A stretch of 64,000 bases of DNA from Litchfieldella qijiaojingensis (lineage in GTDB: Bacteria > Pseudomonadota > Gammaproteobacteria > Pseudomonadales > Halomonadaceae), in assembly GCF_014651875.1 (NCBI RefSeq), contig NZ_BMXS01000014.1, positions 64,372-128,371 of the forward strand, given 5' to 3'. Positions 1 to 8,591 of this stretch are shown here, piece by piece. The notes beneath the pieces are model-generated. The model ran no database searches, was not told where the DNA came from, and saw only the letters and a program-made list of their open reading frames with translations. Both the position numbers and the translations under genes were made by a program. Numbering within the stretch: the stretch's first letter is position 1; every line of letters starts with the position of its first letter.

Positions 1-633
1 GTAGAGCCGTTGAGTCAACAGGTTGCCGCCTTGAATCGCATTCTTCGTAGCTCGGTGTTCTGGCGCTTTGCGCCTGCAGCCATGGTGTTCCCTGGTGCAA
101 CCATGGCGGTCCAGGGACTTTGGGCTGGGCCATGGTTACGTGACGTCGCAGGTCTGGACCGTAATGAAGTCGCGCACCATTTGCTCTTGTTGGCATTGGC
201 TACCACAGTCGGCTTTGTTGCCTGGGGAGCACTGGCAGAAAGGATGGCACGGCTGGGCATTGGTTCAATGAAGGTGGCAGGCACCGGTCTAGTGTTGTTC
301 ATGCTGTCGGTTATGGTGTTGGCTTGGCAGCCTACCAGCAATGTCCTTCTTTTCTGGTTAATGTTTGGATTATGTGGCTCTTCCGGCACCCTTCTTTATG
401 CGGTTATTACTCCACGTTTTGATGCTTCCCTGATGGGGAGAGTGATCACTGCATTCAATTTAATGGTTTTCCTGGGAGCTTTCTCTTTACAATGGGGTAT
501 TGGCGTTGCGATCGGATTCTGGAGTGGGGGATCCGGAACGGCATATACTGCCGAGGGTTACCGAGCATGCTTTAGTCTGGTTGCAGCTTTGCAAGCAACG
601 GCTTTGATTTGGTTGTTGCGGTCTAGGGAATAG
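1..633 (+). CDS. MFS transporter, 5'-truncated by window edge
   Basis: The frame is open from the first base and ends at a TAG, so only the C-terminal ~210 residues are present. They hold about five or six hydrophobic helices separated by short basic loops (for example ERMARLGIGSMKV after a helix), the pattern of the second half of a major facilitator superfamily permease. It would sit in the inner membrane. The substrate cannot be told from this half. The downstream neighbour is a CorA scrap, so the 3' flank has been rearranged. Confidence 0.75.
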   Translation, partial: VEPLSQQVAALNRILRSSVFWRFAPAAMVFPGATMAVQGLWAGPWLRDVAGLDRNEVAHHLLLLALATTVGFVAWGALAERMARLGIGSMKVAGTGLVLFMLSVMVLAWQPTSNVLLFWLMFGLCGSSGTLLYAVITPRFDASLMGRVITAFNLMVFLGAFSLQWGIGVAIGFWSGGSGTAYTAEGYRACFSLVAALQATALIWLLRSRE

Positions 634-649
634 TTGAGAGGTTCTGATT

Positions 650-856
650 GACTACCAGCTCAACAACACCATCCGTATCCTGACGGTCATTACCGCCATC
701 TTCGTGCCGTTGACGTTCATCGTCGGTATCTATGGCATGAACTTCGAGAATATGCCGGAGCTCGGTTTCAAATACGCCTACTTCGTGGTGTTGGCCTTCA
801 TGTTCGGTATCGGTACCGGTCTGACATGGATATTCCGCCGCAAGGGATGGATATAG
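650..856 (+). pseudogene. CorA-type Mg2+ channel, C-terminal remnant
   Basis: The frame reads [13 protein letters not shown] and continues through the YGMNF signature that marks the pore of CorA/Mrs2 magnesium channels, followed by the second transmembrane helix and a basic tail (FRRKGWI). Only ~68 residues remain of a protein usually near 320, and no start codon or ribosome binding site precedes them; the frame begins directly after the stop of the MFS gene. This is a 3' scrap left by deletion or recombination. Confidence 0.75.
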
Positions 857-874
857 ACCGCCAAGGAACGTGGC

Positions 875-901
875 CGAGCCCATCACGATGTGATGGGCTC
901 G
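875..901. terminator. Bidirectional terminator-like hairpin
   Basis: Perfect 12-bp inverted repeat (CGAGCCCATCAC with GTGATGGGCTCG) with a GAT loop. It lies between the end of the CorA remnant on the plus strand and the end of the minus-strand secreted protein gene, the place expected for a shared terminator. There is no long T tract. Confidence 0.6.
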
Positions 902-911
902 AGGCGAAAGG

Positions 912-1592
912 TCACTTCAAATAGACCTGCCCCTGTTCATAGAGGCTTCGACAATCGCTTGCATCATGGTAGCGGTCTTCGTCGATGTTGATGGAATGCA
1001 CGCCGGGGCCGTCGAAGCGTGGATCGTCGCACTCCCCATCGTGACTCCATTCGCTGCCGTCGTCGCCCCACTCGATCCCGGAGCTGTCCGACACGGATGA
1101 GGCGCTGACGTACCACTCGGGATCCCGTTCGGAGATCTTGACCGTGGCCTCGGTCGACCCACCGGCAAGGGTGCCGACCCAGACGTTGTAGTTGCCCGAC
1201 GGGGGATTGACCCATTTGATGGCTGGGTTGGTGCCGCTGGACGAGGAGAAATCGTCGTTGCAGTGCCAGTTGCCATCGGCATCATTGACCACCAGGGTGG
1301 TATCGGCCGATGCCTCGACATAGACAATGAGTTGGTATTCGCCAGCCTCGAAATTGAGGTCCAGGTCGGGGGCCAGACCGTGGACATAGCCGGTACAGTT
1401 GGGGCCGGCCTTGGAGGCGGGAGTATTGCCACCGGCGCTGATCTCGTACTGTTGGGGATCCGGTTGGAAACCGGATGACAGGTTGATGGTGTTGTAACGC
1501 GGCGCTTCCTGCCAGTCCAAGGCGTGAGCGGTAACAGCACAATATAAGAGTGGAATGGCCGAGAGTACGGCTATGTATCGAGTCGAAGTCAT
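912..1592 (-). CDS. Secreted protein of unknown function with acidic Cys-containing tail
   Basis: 226 residues. The N-terminus (MTSTRYIAVLSAIPLLYCAVTAHA) is a clear Sec signal peptide with an AxA-type cleavage site, so I start at this ATG rather than at upstream codons in the frame; AGGAT lies just before it. The mature part has a central domain with GEYQLIVYVEASADTTLVVND, similar in style to pre-peptidase C-terminal (PPC) beta-sandwich domains, and a C-terminal DGECDDPRF segment with paired Cys, seen in other exported proteobacterial proteins. The enzyme role, if any, is unknown. Confidence 0.6.
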   Translation of the reverse strand: MTSTRYIAVLSAIPLLYCAVTAHALDWQEAPRYNTINLSSGFQPDPQQYEISAGGNTPASKAGPNCTGYVHGLAPDLDLNFEAGEYQLIVYVEASADTTLVVNDADGNWHCNDDFSSSSGTNPAIKWVNPPSGNYNVWVGTLAGGSTEATVKISERDPEWYVSASSVSDSSGIEWGDDGSEWSHDGECDDPRFDGPGVHSINIDEDRYHDASDCRSLYEQGQVYLK

Positions 1593-1704
1593 TATCCTGA
1601 TCCCTGCGATGTGAATCCGTGTGTCTTGGCACACGACAGTTATCATGCTTAGAGCTGATAAGCATGTCATCCATTAGTATAATGATGTGCAGACATCGGC
1701 TCGA

Positions 1705-3276
1705 TCATTCCTCCGTTTTTTCTAATACCCAAGGCTCCAGTGACACTTCATCCTTGCAACTGTCGTCCACGGTCGCCTGGGGATCGTCGAGAAAATCCTG
1801 GATCATGGTCGAGCGGCATTCCGTGACGGGGTTGTGCCCCATGGCCTGAAATTCCACGAACTGGAGGTTGGGCATGGTACGTGCTGCATGTTCGCTCCAG
1901 CGAGTCCCGCAGCATGGATCCATCTGGCCGTGAATCGCCAGTGCCGGGACATCCGAGACGAGCGGATCGTTGTGTTCGGTGGGCACATCACCGTTGCCAC
2001 CCCACCAGGCGCATAGCCAGGGCGGCTCGAAGCCCAGTACGGCAGGCTCGCGCTTGACGGCGGCGATTGAATCCTGAGGCGTGGGCCGGTTGGTTCCCAT
2101 GTCGTTGCAGACGTGGGCCAGGAAGTAACCCAGTGCATAGTTGGGGGCTTCAGGCTCGGGGTCATATTGATCGATCAGGAAGAAATCCTTCAGACGTGAG
2201 TAGTCGCCTTGTTCAATGTCGGTGATCAGGCTCGGCAGCACGGCATAGTCGCTGGCCAGCATCAGGTAGAGAGTGTCGAGAAAGGCCGCTCCGTCGAAAT
2301 AGAGGGGCTTCTCGCTGCCGTCGGGCTCCTCCACCGAAGCGACGAAGGGCCTGCCATCGAGATTGCGGCGTGTCCTGTCGATCGCCAGGAACCAGGCGGG
2401 CAGCATGTCTCGGCAGCCTTCGCTCTGTGCAACGCAAAGGGCCAAGGTGTCAGTGAAGGTCTGCTTGGCGGTGTACAACTCATCCACAGGGGCGCGGTTG
2501 CGCAGGTTGATGAACCAGGGCCAGCCGAGTATCGCGGCGCGTACGCTGTCCGGGTGATACTGGATGTAGGAGAGTACCGTGCCGCTACCCGTCGACGAGC
2601 CGAAGGCGTCGATCTTGTCGTAATCGAGTAAACGGCGAATCTCATCGACATCCCGACTCACCGTGTAGGAGTTGTATTGGGAAACCTCGACCCCTTCCGC
2701 GCGGAGTTTCCGATAACAGTTGGCCACGACACCGGTGATGCTATCGAGGCGTTCCATAGGATCCAACGAAGAGGCAATGGCCGGTGTATGGATGATGTTG
2801 TGATAGGGAGATACCGCTGCATAGTTGGGGCATCTCAGTGTCGGCTTGGCATGGATGAATCCACGATGATCCATCGTTACCAGCGTGCGATTGCCGACAT
2901 CCTTGAGCAGCTGTTCCAGGTACTCGCGATTGCCCAGTGAGGAATAGCCGGGACCACCCGGGAAGAAGACGACCGGCACATCGGCACTGCTTTCCCCTGA
3001 CGCGGCTTCTGCTTCGGGGTCGAACACCGCGACAGGCAACTCGATGATGGTGCCGTTCGGCTCATCCCAATTCTCTTGGCCGTAAAAGGTGTAGCACTGC
3101 GCCTGTAGCTCGCTGAGTGCCTGCGTTGCGCACTCCGATGGCTCCAGGCGTGGTACCTGGCCCGATGCCTGGGCGTGAGCGGGAGAATGCCAGAAGACCG
3201 CGACAAGCAGCAGTGAAGCAAGTGCAAGGGGGATGAAGAAGACGTGGTGCTGATGGGGGGATGGAGTGAGTTTCAT
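1705..3276 (-). CDS. Exported alpha/beta-hydrolase, tripeptidyl-aminopeptidase-like
   Basis: 523 residues with an N-terminal signal peptide ending AHAQA. An HGGP-like oxyanion loop (FFPGGPGYSS, residues 105-113) and the nucleophile elbow G-S-S-T-G (Ser228) identify an alpha/beta hydrolase of the proline-iminopeptidase/TAP-like group; the C-terminal part carries HGQMDPCCG (acid residue) and GHNPV (catalytic His), as in TAP-like C-terminal domains. It probably cleaves peptides or esters in the periplasm. Monocistronic on the minus strand. The precise substrate is not deducible. Confidence 0.75.
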   Translation of the reverse strand: MKLTPSPHQHHVFFIPLALASLLLVAVFWHSPAHAQASGQVPRLEPSECATQALSELQAQCYTFYGQENWDEPNGTIIELPVAVFDPEAEAASGESSADVPVVFFPGGPGYSSLGNREYLEQLLKDVGNRTLVTMDHRGFIHAKPTLRCPNYAAVSPYHNIIHTPAIASSLDPMERLDSITGVVANCYRKLRAEGVEVSQYNSYTVSRDVDEIRRLLDYDKIDAFGSSTGSGTVLSYIQYHPDSVRAAILGWPWFINLRNRAPVDELYTAKQTFTDTLALCVAQSEGCRDMLPAWFLAIDRTRRNLDGRPFVASVEEPDGSEKPLYFDGAAFLDTLYLMLASDYAVLPSLITDIEQGDYSRLKDFFLIDQYDPEPEAPNYALGYFLAHVCNDMGTNRPTPQDSIAAVKREPAVLGFEPPWLCAWWGGNGDVPTEHNDPLVSDVPALAIHGQMDPCCGTRWSEHAARTMPNLQFVEFQAMGHNPVTECRSTMIQDFLDDPQATVDDSCKDEVSLEPWVLEKTEE

Positions 3277-3463
3277 GGTCAGCCACCGAGGTTCGTTATT
3301 GGGCTTGTCCGGGATCGCTGACTCTCAAGCTAGCACTGGGGGTGAGGGGGGCAAGCCGGTGTGCGACAAGCTCATGGTGAGGATGCACCGAATAGGGTTA
3401 AATGAAGCGGGATGCCTTGGATTCGTCCCCATCGATACCACATCAGTGAGGGAAGGGAGGCCT

Positions 3464-4042
3464 ATGTCACTCCAAACACTATTGGCGGAGCTGGAACGAA
3501 AGGGCGAAGAGAACGATGCCCAAGCTACCGAGCGAAGCCAAAAATATCTCAATATCACCCGTGATACCGGCCAGTTCCTTGCGGTACTGCTCAAGGCCAT
3601 GAGGGCCAGCAGCGTACTGGAAATCGGTACCTCGAATGGCTACTCCACATTGTGGCTGGCTTCGTCCCTTGGCGCGTCGGGCCGGGTCACTACCGTCGAA
3701 GCCTCGCCCGATAAAGTGCTCGAGGCCAGCGACAACTTCGCCAGGGCGGGATTGACGCACAAGATCCGGCAGATCGAAGGTTCGGCGGCAAACTATCTCC
3801 GGGCGCGGAAGGCGCGCTTCGATGTCGTTTTCCTTGATGCCGAGCGCTCGGAATACCTCGACTTCGCCGACGACGTGATCGAGGCATTGAATTCCGGCGG
3901 GGTACTGGTCTGCGACAACGCCATCTCGCATCGGCCGGAACTGGCCGACTTCATGGCCTATATCGAGGGTATGGAGATATTCACGACCTGTCTGGTGCCC
4001 GTCGGCAAGGGTGAGTTCGTGGCGTACAAAGAAGCGGAGTGA
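3464..4042 (+). CDS. SAM-dependent O-methyltransferase family protein
   Basis: 192 residues from the ATG preceded by GGAAGGGAGG; the frame is open further upstream but has no comparable ribosome binding site. VLEIGTSNGYSTLWLA is motif I of class I methyltransferases, followed by VTTVEASPDK (acidic end of strand 2) and DVVFLDAERSEYLD, the arrangement of the catechol-type methyltransferase_3/24 family. It is predicted cytosolic. Substrate unknown; a DUF427 gene follows. Confidence 0.8.
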   Translation: MSLQTLLAELERKGEENDAQATERSQKYLNITRDTGQFLAVLLKAMRASSVLEIGTSNGYSTLWLASSLGASGRVTTVEASPDKVLEASDNFARAGLTHKIRQIEGSAANYLRARKARFDVVFLDAERSEYLDFADDVIEALNSGGVLVCDNAISHRPELADFMAYIEGMEIFTTCLVPVGKGEFVAYKEAE

Positions 4043-4107
4043 GAACGGGGGGCATCGGTCTGCTACGGTTATGGCTAGCACACCAGCGATAACGAGGCCT
4101 CGACGTC

Positions 4108-4467
4108 ATGATTCATGATCCCGCTGGGCACATCAGCCTGCATCTCAATCCGCAGCGGGTCCGTGTCTGGGTCGGCGACACGTTGATCGCCGATACCCAG
4201 AACGCCATCGAGTTGCGCGAGAAGGGCTATCCCCATCGCCAATACATTCCTCGCCAGGACGTCGACATGGAGCGCCTGACTCGCTCGGCTACGGTCACCC
4301 ACTGCCCATTCAAGGGCGATGCCAGTTATTACTCTCTGGAACTGGACGGAGAGACGCTGACCGATGTTGCCTGGAGCTACGAACAACCGTTCGATGCCAT
4401 GGCCGATATCGCCGGCCACCTGGCATTCGATGCCCCGCTCGTTCGTCACTCCTTCGATGCCATCTGA
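4108..4467 (+). CDS. DUF427 domain protein
   Basis: 119 residues covering one DUF427 domain, with its typical features: RVRVWVGDTLIADT near the start, YPHRQYIPRQDV, the THCPFKGDASYYSL core and a Trp-Tyr-Glu (WSYEQP) segment. Function of the family is not established. It lies 12 bases upstream of the GFA-family gene, likely in one transcript. Confidence 0.85.
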   Translation: MIHDPAGHISLHLNPQRVRVWVGDTLIADTQNAIELREKGYPHRQYIPRQDVDMERLTRSATVTHCPFKGDASYYSLELDGETLTDVAWSYEQPFDAMADIAGHLAFDAPLVRHSFDAI

Positions 4468-4479
4468 GGTGAAGTCACG

Positions 4480-4878
4480 ATGAAAAAACTGACGGGTTCA
4501 TGCCTGTGTGGAAAAGTGGAAATCCAGGTGCCGGATCAATTCGATTTCATCGGCTACTGCCATTGTTCGCAGTGCCGAAAGTGGACGGGCTCTGCGTTCG
4601 CGGCAGGAGGCCTCGTGGATGAGAAGGACTTCTCGATCACCGCTGGGGAACAGTTCGTATCCCGTTACCCGAAATCCGAGGAAACGGAGTTGGGATTTTG
4701 CAGTGGCTGCGGCTCGAACTTGTTCTCCCACAAACTGAAGCGTGGCAAATATATCGTTCGCCTGGGTGTGCTCGATGATGCGCCTACGCAACGGCCCAAT
4801 GTGCATATCTACTGTGCCTCGAAAGCGCCGTGGTTCGAGATCACCGACCAGCTAGATTGTTACGATGAGCTTCCATGA
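4480..4878 (+). CDS. GFA/CENP-V family zinc protein
   Basis: 132 residues. Cys spacing CLCGK, CHCSQCRKWTGS and CSGCGS matches the GFA (glutathione-dependent formaldehyde-activating-like) fold, which binds zinc through these cysteines. Many members are annotated as formaldehyde-activating but the activity is unproven for most, so only the family is claimed. Start ATG follows GAGGTGAAGTC. Probably co-transcribed with the DUF427 gene. Confidence 0.85.
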   Translation: MKKLTGSCLCGKVEIQVPDQFDFIGYCHCSQCRKWTGSAFAAGGLVDEKDFSITAGEQFVSRYPKSEETELGFCSGCGSNLFSHKLKRGKYIVRLGVLDDAPTQRPNVHIYCASKAPWFEITDQLDCYDELP

Positions 4879-4890
4879 GCATGGCTCATG
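4874..4890 (+). terminator. Short hairpin overlapping the GFA stop codon
   Basis: CATGAGC-ATG-GCTCATG is a perfect 7-bp stem with a 3-base loop that includes the TGA stop of the upstream gene. It may end the two-gene transcript; no T tract follows, so the call is weak. Confidence 0.3.
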
Positions 4891-4994
4891 CGCCAGTACT
4901 TACCTTTGCGTCTCTCCACCCGGCCACGACATGGCAGGACGGCTACCATATTGCTGGCACAAAAATGCCGCAGGGCCGTCGGGTGGGGGCAGCT

Positions 4995-5294
4995 TCAATC
5001 GTCGAGAGCTTTGCCTCTGTGGTTGGTGCATTTCTCCGATGACACCGTGAAGGATTTACCATCCCAGTACCAGAGCGAGGCATCTGGGACGTGATCTTCG
5101 CTCAGGGACACTCGGCGATAGAGCTGGCAACCCTGACCGTCCGTACCAGCCTTCACCCAGCGGGCTACCACCCGGCCACGCTCATCGAGCATCTCCTGGG
5201 GAGGACTATTCGCCATCACCTGGCAGCCTGAGAGTAATGTGGTGCTGAGTAAGGCCACCCCCAGGATGGCCCGCGCATTCATCAGTGGTGGCAT
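4995..5294 (-). CDS. Small lipoprotein, translationally coupled to the subtilase gene
   Basis: 99 residues. The N-terminus ends in a lipobox (STTLLSGC), so the protein should be lipidated and anchored in a membrane. The mature part has a few Cys (GQGCQLYRR, SEKCTNHRG) and no domain I recognise. Its ATG overlaps the TAA of the upstream autotransporter (TAATG), with GGAG five bases before it; this start was chosen for that coupling, although a second ATG lies 12 bases inside. Confidence 0.6.
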   Translation of the reverse strand: MPPLMNARAILGVALLSTTLLSGCQVMANSPPQEMLDERGRVVARWVKAGTDGQGCQLYRRVSLSEDHVPDASLWYWDGKSFTVSSEKCTNHRGKALDD

Positions 5295-7501
5295 TAGAAC
5301 TCCGCCTGATAGCTGAACATAGCGGCCCAATCATCACTGGCTGAGCTGTCATGGGAAGGCTCGAGAGTGTAGAGGAAGTTGAACTGCAGTTGCGAGCGAT
5401 CGGAAGGCGACACTGCGTAACCGAACTCGAAATCCTGCTGTCGACCTGAGGGCGTCAGATCGAGCTCGCGCTCTTCACGGATCACGGTACCATCAAGCGT
5501 TCGACCCACAGGTACCGACAGTGTAGCCTTGCCGCTATCCAAGCGTTGAGGGTGCCGATAGGTAAACCCTGCTGCGTGTGGGCCATCCTGCCAGAGAAGG
5601 CCCATGGCCAGTTCCTCGGTTCGAGCATTCTCGATCGACTGAATCAGGCCGCTGCTCGTATCGGTACCGCCAGTGCCTTGTGCATAGAGGGCGAAGGTGG
5701 TGATGGTGTCGGTGACATCGAAGTCCAGCTTCAAGCGCGAGGTGGTCATGCGGCCGTCATCGCCGAGCGAGAGGGCCCCTTGGCCTTGGGCGCCCAGGAA
5801 GCCCCCATCTTCCCTAGTGATGCCCATTGCCGCGGTCACGTCCAGGCGATCCGTTGCGCTGTAGGTCATGGAGACATCCGAGTGCCTCGCCGTATACGCT
5901 TCGCTCAAGGTCGAGGTGGTGTCGCCGGGATCCCCCTGCCAGTGCCGCAGGCCAAGCTGGAGGTTGTCGCTGAGTGACATGGAAGAGTCGACGCCAATCA
6001 GTTGAGACAGGGCCTCCAACGTGCCGCCAGCCTCCTGGAAAGACATCATGGGCATCATCGATAGGTCATCAGAGAGTGCTGACGGGGTCGCCGCATCGCC
6101 CTGCAGGTGAAATATGCCAAAGGCATAGTTGCCCGTATCCACCTTGAAGGATGAAGCCATCGAACCCGGCCCCGACTGGTAACGCGAAGCCAGTACCCAA
6201 TCGTTCCAGGTTGTCATCCGCTGCTCAGTCACTTGCTGCTGCTGAGCCGCCACGCGAGTCATCCGGTTGGCCTGGCGCTCGGCATGGTCATGCTTGGCGA
6301 CAATGCTGCCAGAGAGGTCCACTCGGTAGTCACGTCCCAGGTCATCGAACGCTGCCACGTCACGTAGGGCAGCGCTATTCCGGTACGCATCCCCGAAGCT
6401 CGCAGACAGCGCAGCAGAGCTGGAATAGGGGTCCATTGAGGCGCCGTCGACCGTACTGCCCGTTGGCAGTGACAACGTCCCTTGGGGCTCCAGGGCCTCC
6501 TCCAGGTCGAGCTTGCCCTGGCCGAAGTAGTAGTCACCGCAGTTGATGTTTCCACCACTACCGCAGTTGTTGCTGGAGTAGAGCGGTGAGTCCTGGCTAG
6601 CGGTGGAGAGGAGCAGCCCGGAAACCTCGGTTGCTGTAAGGTGTGGCCACTTGCCCATGATATCAGCCGCCGCCGCAGTCACTTGTGCTGCCGCAAAGGA
6701 CGTTCCGCCCCCCAGGCCATAGTCTTGATCCCCTGTGGCCAGCGCGATCTCCGCGAACATTGGCGCTACCAGGAACCGGGACTGCCAGTCGGCATCCTCC
6801 CCGGGATAGGCGCTGGCAGGATGGATATCATTGCCATCGGAACCACCCACTATAAGCATGTTCTCGAAGATGCCGTCATACTGGTGGATGGGGTTGCTGG
6901 CTTGGATTGCCGCTCCCGTGTTACCCGCAGCGACCACATAGACGGACCCCAAGCCGTTGTTGCTGGTGGTGACCTTATGCAACGAGTCCAGTGAGTTGAC
7001 CCCGTTGTACGAAGCGCTGGGATGGGGGGCCTCCATGCGGCCCTCGTAACTGAGATTGATTACCCTCGCTCCCTCATCCGCCAGATAGCCGACGCTGTAG
7101 TCCAGGACATTCGTCCAAGCCATGCCGACGGAATCATCATTGACCTTGGCAAGGAGCAAGGCACTGTTCGCCATAGTGTCGCTTGCCAGAGATGTAACTG
7201 CCGTGCCGTGATCCGGGTCGGTGGTGACATCCGAACTTGAGGTGTCCGCGAGGTTAGCCGTTGACCTGACCTGGTCGGAGAAGCTCTCATGGGTCAGACG
7301 AAATCCGGAATCGGCCACCCCCACCAGGATCTCGTCATTGGCCATGGTGATCTCGGGATCCGTGGAGCCGCTGCCAGAGCTATCATCACCTGCTGAAGAG
7401 CCATCCCCTCCTGTTCCACCGCCGCCTCCTCCTCCACTGGCACAGGCAGTGAGCAAAGAAAGTGCTGCTATGGTGGCAACGGTGTAGCTCGAGTTCTGCA
7501 T
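5294..7501 (-). CDS. Subtilisin-like (S8) autotransporter serine protease
   Basis: 735 residues. The start follows GGAGATTGGT and gives a signal sequence ending in LLTACASGGGG, which is also a lipobox, then a Gly/Ser-rich linker. The catalytic triad is visible: Asp in VGVADSGFRLTHE, His in DHGTAVTSLAS and Ser in GGGTSFAAAQVTA. The last ~270 residues alternate as in an autotransporter beta-barrel and end in Phe (YQAEF), the usual outer-membrane C-terminus. Expected at the cell surface. A lipobox on an autotransporter is shared with a minority of SphB1-like proteases. Confidence 0.85.
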   Translation of the reverse strand: MQNSSYTVATIAALSLLTACASGGGGGGGTGGDGSSAGDDSSGSGSTDPEITMANDEILVGVADSGFRLTHESFSDQVRSTANLADTSSSDVTTDPDHGTAVTSLASDTMANSALLLAKVNDDSVGMAWTNVLDYSVGYLADEGARVINLSYEGRMEAPHPSASYNGVNSLDSLHKVTTSNNGLGSVYVVAAGNTGAAIQASNPIHQYDGIFENMLIVGGSDGNDIHPASAYPGEDADWQSRFLVAPMFAEIALATGDQDYGLGGGTSFAAAQVTAAAADIMGKWPHLTATEVSGLLLSTASQDSPLYSSNNCGSGGNINCGDYYFGQGKLDLEEALEPQGTLSLPTGSTVDGASMDPYSSSAALSASFGDAYRNSAALRDVAAFDDLGRDYRVDLSGSIVAKHDHAERQANRMTRVAAQQQQVTEQRMTTWNDWVLASRYQSGPGSMASSFKVDTGNYAFGIFHLQGDAATPSALSDDLSMMPMMSFQEAGGTLEALSQLIGVDSSMSLSDNLQLGLRHWQGDPGDTTSTLSEAYTARHSDVSMTYSATDRLDVTAAMGITREDGGFLGAQGQGALSLGDDGRMTTSRLKLDFDVTDTITTFALYAQGTGGTDTSSGLIQSIENARTEELAMGLLWQDGPHAAGFTYRHPQRLDSGKATLSVPVGRTLDGTVIREERELDLTPSGRQQDFEFGYAVSPSDRSQLQFNFLYTLEPSHDSSASDDWAAMFSYQAEF

Positions 7502-7906
7502 ACCAATCTCCGTATTGGTTGTCTCCATTACTGACGATGGTATCGAGGAGACGAGAATCCAGAACCCAAGTAACAACACGAAGATGACCGCTTTTCTTTG
7601 TATTGATGGGACATCTGAGGGAAATTGCGTTTAGGGGCGCACTGAATGAATCGACGGGCGGTTTCAAGGCTAGGTCCGTTCCCGACGGACCCACGCATTT
7701 CCCACATCCCTGTGGGTCACACAAGGCGCCGGGAGCTGCACCGAGCCGCGCAGCGGGCGGGGAGATCCTCGATATTCGAGAACTACTGACTCAGGGTCGC
7801 GCATGTCGTGCGTGACTATGGCCTAAGCGACCGTGAGCAGGCGCTAATGGATAGCTGTGAGGTCCATGGGAGATTTCTTGGGGCTGGAAGCAGTTCCAGG
7901 GGATCA
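7502..7906. other. Intergenic region with no supported gene
   Basis: The left part should hold the promoter of the subtilase gene. Reading frames here have no ribosome binding site and no recognisable motif. A GCGCAGCGGGCGGGG-type GC-rich stretch sits near 7750. I see no RNA gene. Confidence 0.5.
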
Positions 7907-7941
7907 CCGCATTCTCGCCCAGCCTGAGGGCGAGAATGCGG
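7907..7941 (-). terminator. Strong hairpin downstream of the ABM gene
   Basis: Perfect 14-bp inverted repeat (CCGCATTCTCGCCC with GGGCGAGAATGCGG) and a 7-base loop, 20 bases after the stop of the minus-strand ABM gene. It lacks a T tract, so it may be a terminator or a 3'-end stabiliser. Confidence 0.55.
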
Positions 7942-7961
7942 GGCAAGTGCTGTCACACTGA

Positions 7962-8285
7962 TTACTGCAGGTGAAAGATTTTCCGTTCAAGCAAGTCGGT
8001 GTCCACGTCAAGCTTGTGCAATACAGTCACTTTTTCAGACTTGAGGGTCTCTCGCATGCGCTCTCGACACTTGGCTCCTTCCTCTGACCAGTCATGCTCT
8101 TTCTCATAGGTTTCACGATCTGGCCATTGAGCGTAAGCAATGAATTTGCCGTCTTCCGCCCTATGCAGGCGCGAGCCTAGGCTGCCGAAATTCCTGTGGA
8201 TATACTCCGTCGTTTCTTTCCAGGATTCACGAAACTCTTCTTCCTTCCCTTCTGCAACGTCGAATTCCAGAATGATCGCTAGCAT
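7962..8285 (-). CDS. ABM-domain (antibiotic biosynthesis monooxygenase-like) protein
   Basis: 107 residues with the ferredoxin-like alpha/beta pattern of the ABM family: an N-terminal strand LAIILEFDVAEGKEEEF, a helix, SRLHRAEDGKFIAYAQWPDRETYE and a closing strand. Such small proteins are heme-degrading enzymes, quinol oxidases or simple dimeric barrels; no catalytic set is clear. It is the last gene of a minus-strand group starting with SBP56. Confidence 0.65.
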   Translation of the reverse strand: MLAIILEFDVAEGKEEEFRESWKETTEYIHRNFGSLGSRLHRAEDGKFIAYAQWPDRETYEKEHDWSEEGAKCRERMRETLKSEKVTVLHKLDVDTDLLERKIFHLQ

Positions 8286-8315
8286 GTAAGTTTCCTTTGT
8301 CTCGTTATATTTCGC

Positions 8316-8591
8316 TCAAATGATTGGACGAGACGTATCGCAAACGGCTTTTCTAAGCTTGTAAACGTTCTTTCCATCCACGAGCACGGACTCGAGCTGG
8401 TGGACTCCCACCACGGCGCTGACCGGCAAGTTTGGGATGTTGGCGAGAGGTTGCTTCCAGGGAAGTTCGTCGGTCGGCTCCAACCACTCGATATTTTCCG
8501 AGAAACTGCTTACGTCAAACTCGATGGCCAGTGGCTTCTCATTTCTATCTTCCTTGGTTGATGTTTTGATTCTTTCGCTATGGTAAACCTC
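8316..8591 (-). pseudogene. 91-codon frame continuing directly after the SBP56 stop, no start codon
   Basis: The frame of the SBP56 gene continues past its TGA for 91 codons to a second TGA. The encoded stretch looks like real protein (LAIEFDVSSFSENIEWLEP, later LPVSAVVGVHQLESVLVDG), but no ATG, GTG or TTG occurs in its first 36 codons. It is either a decayed small gene, a gene with an unusual start such as ATC or CTG, or a read-through extension. I recognise no domain. Confidence 0.4.

Noticed and set aside
7603..7815. 70-codon plus-strand frame
   Set aside because: No ribosome binding site, no homology-like motif, compositional noise typical of an intergenic stretch.
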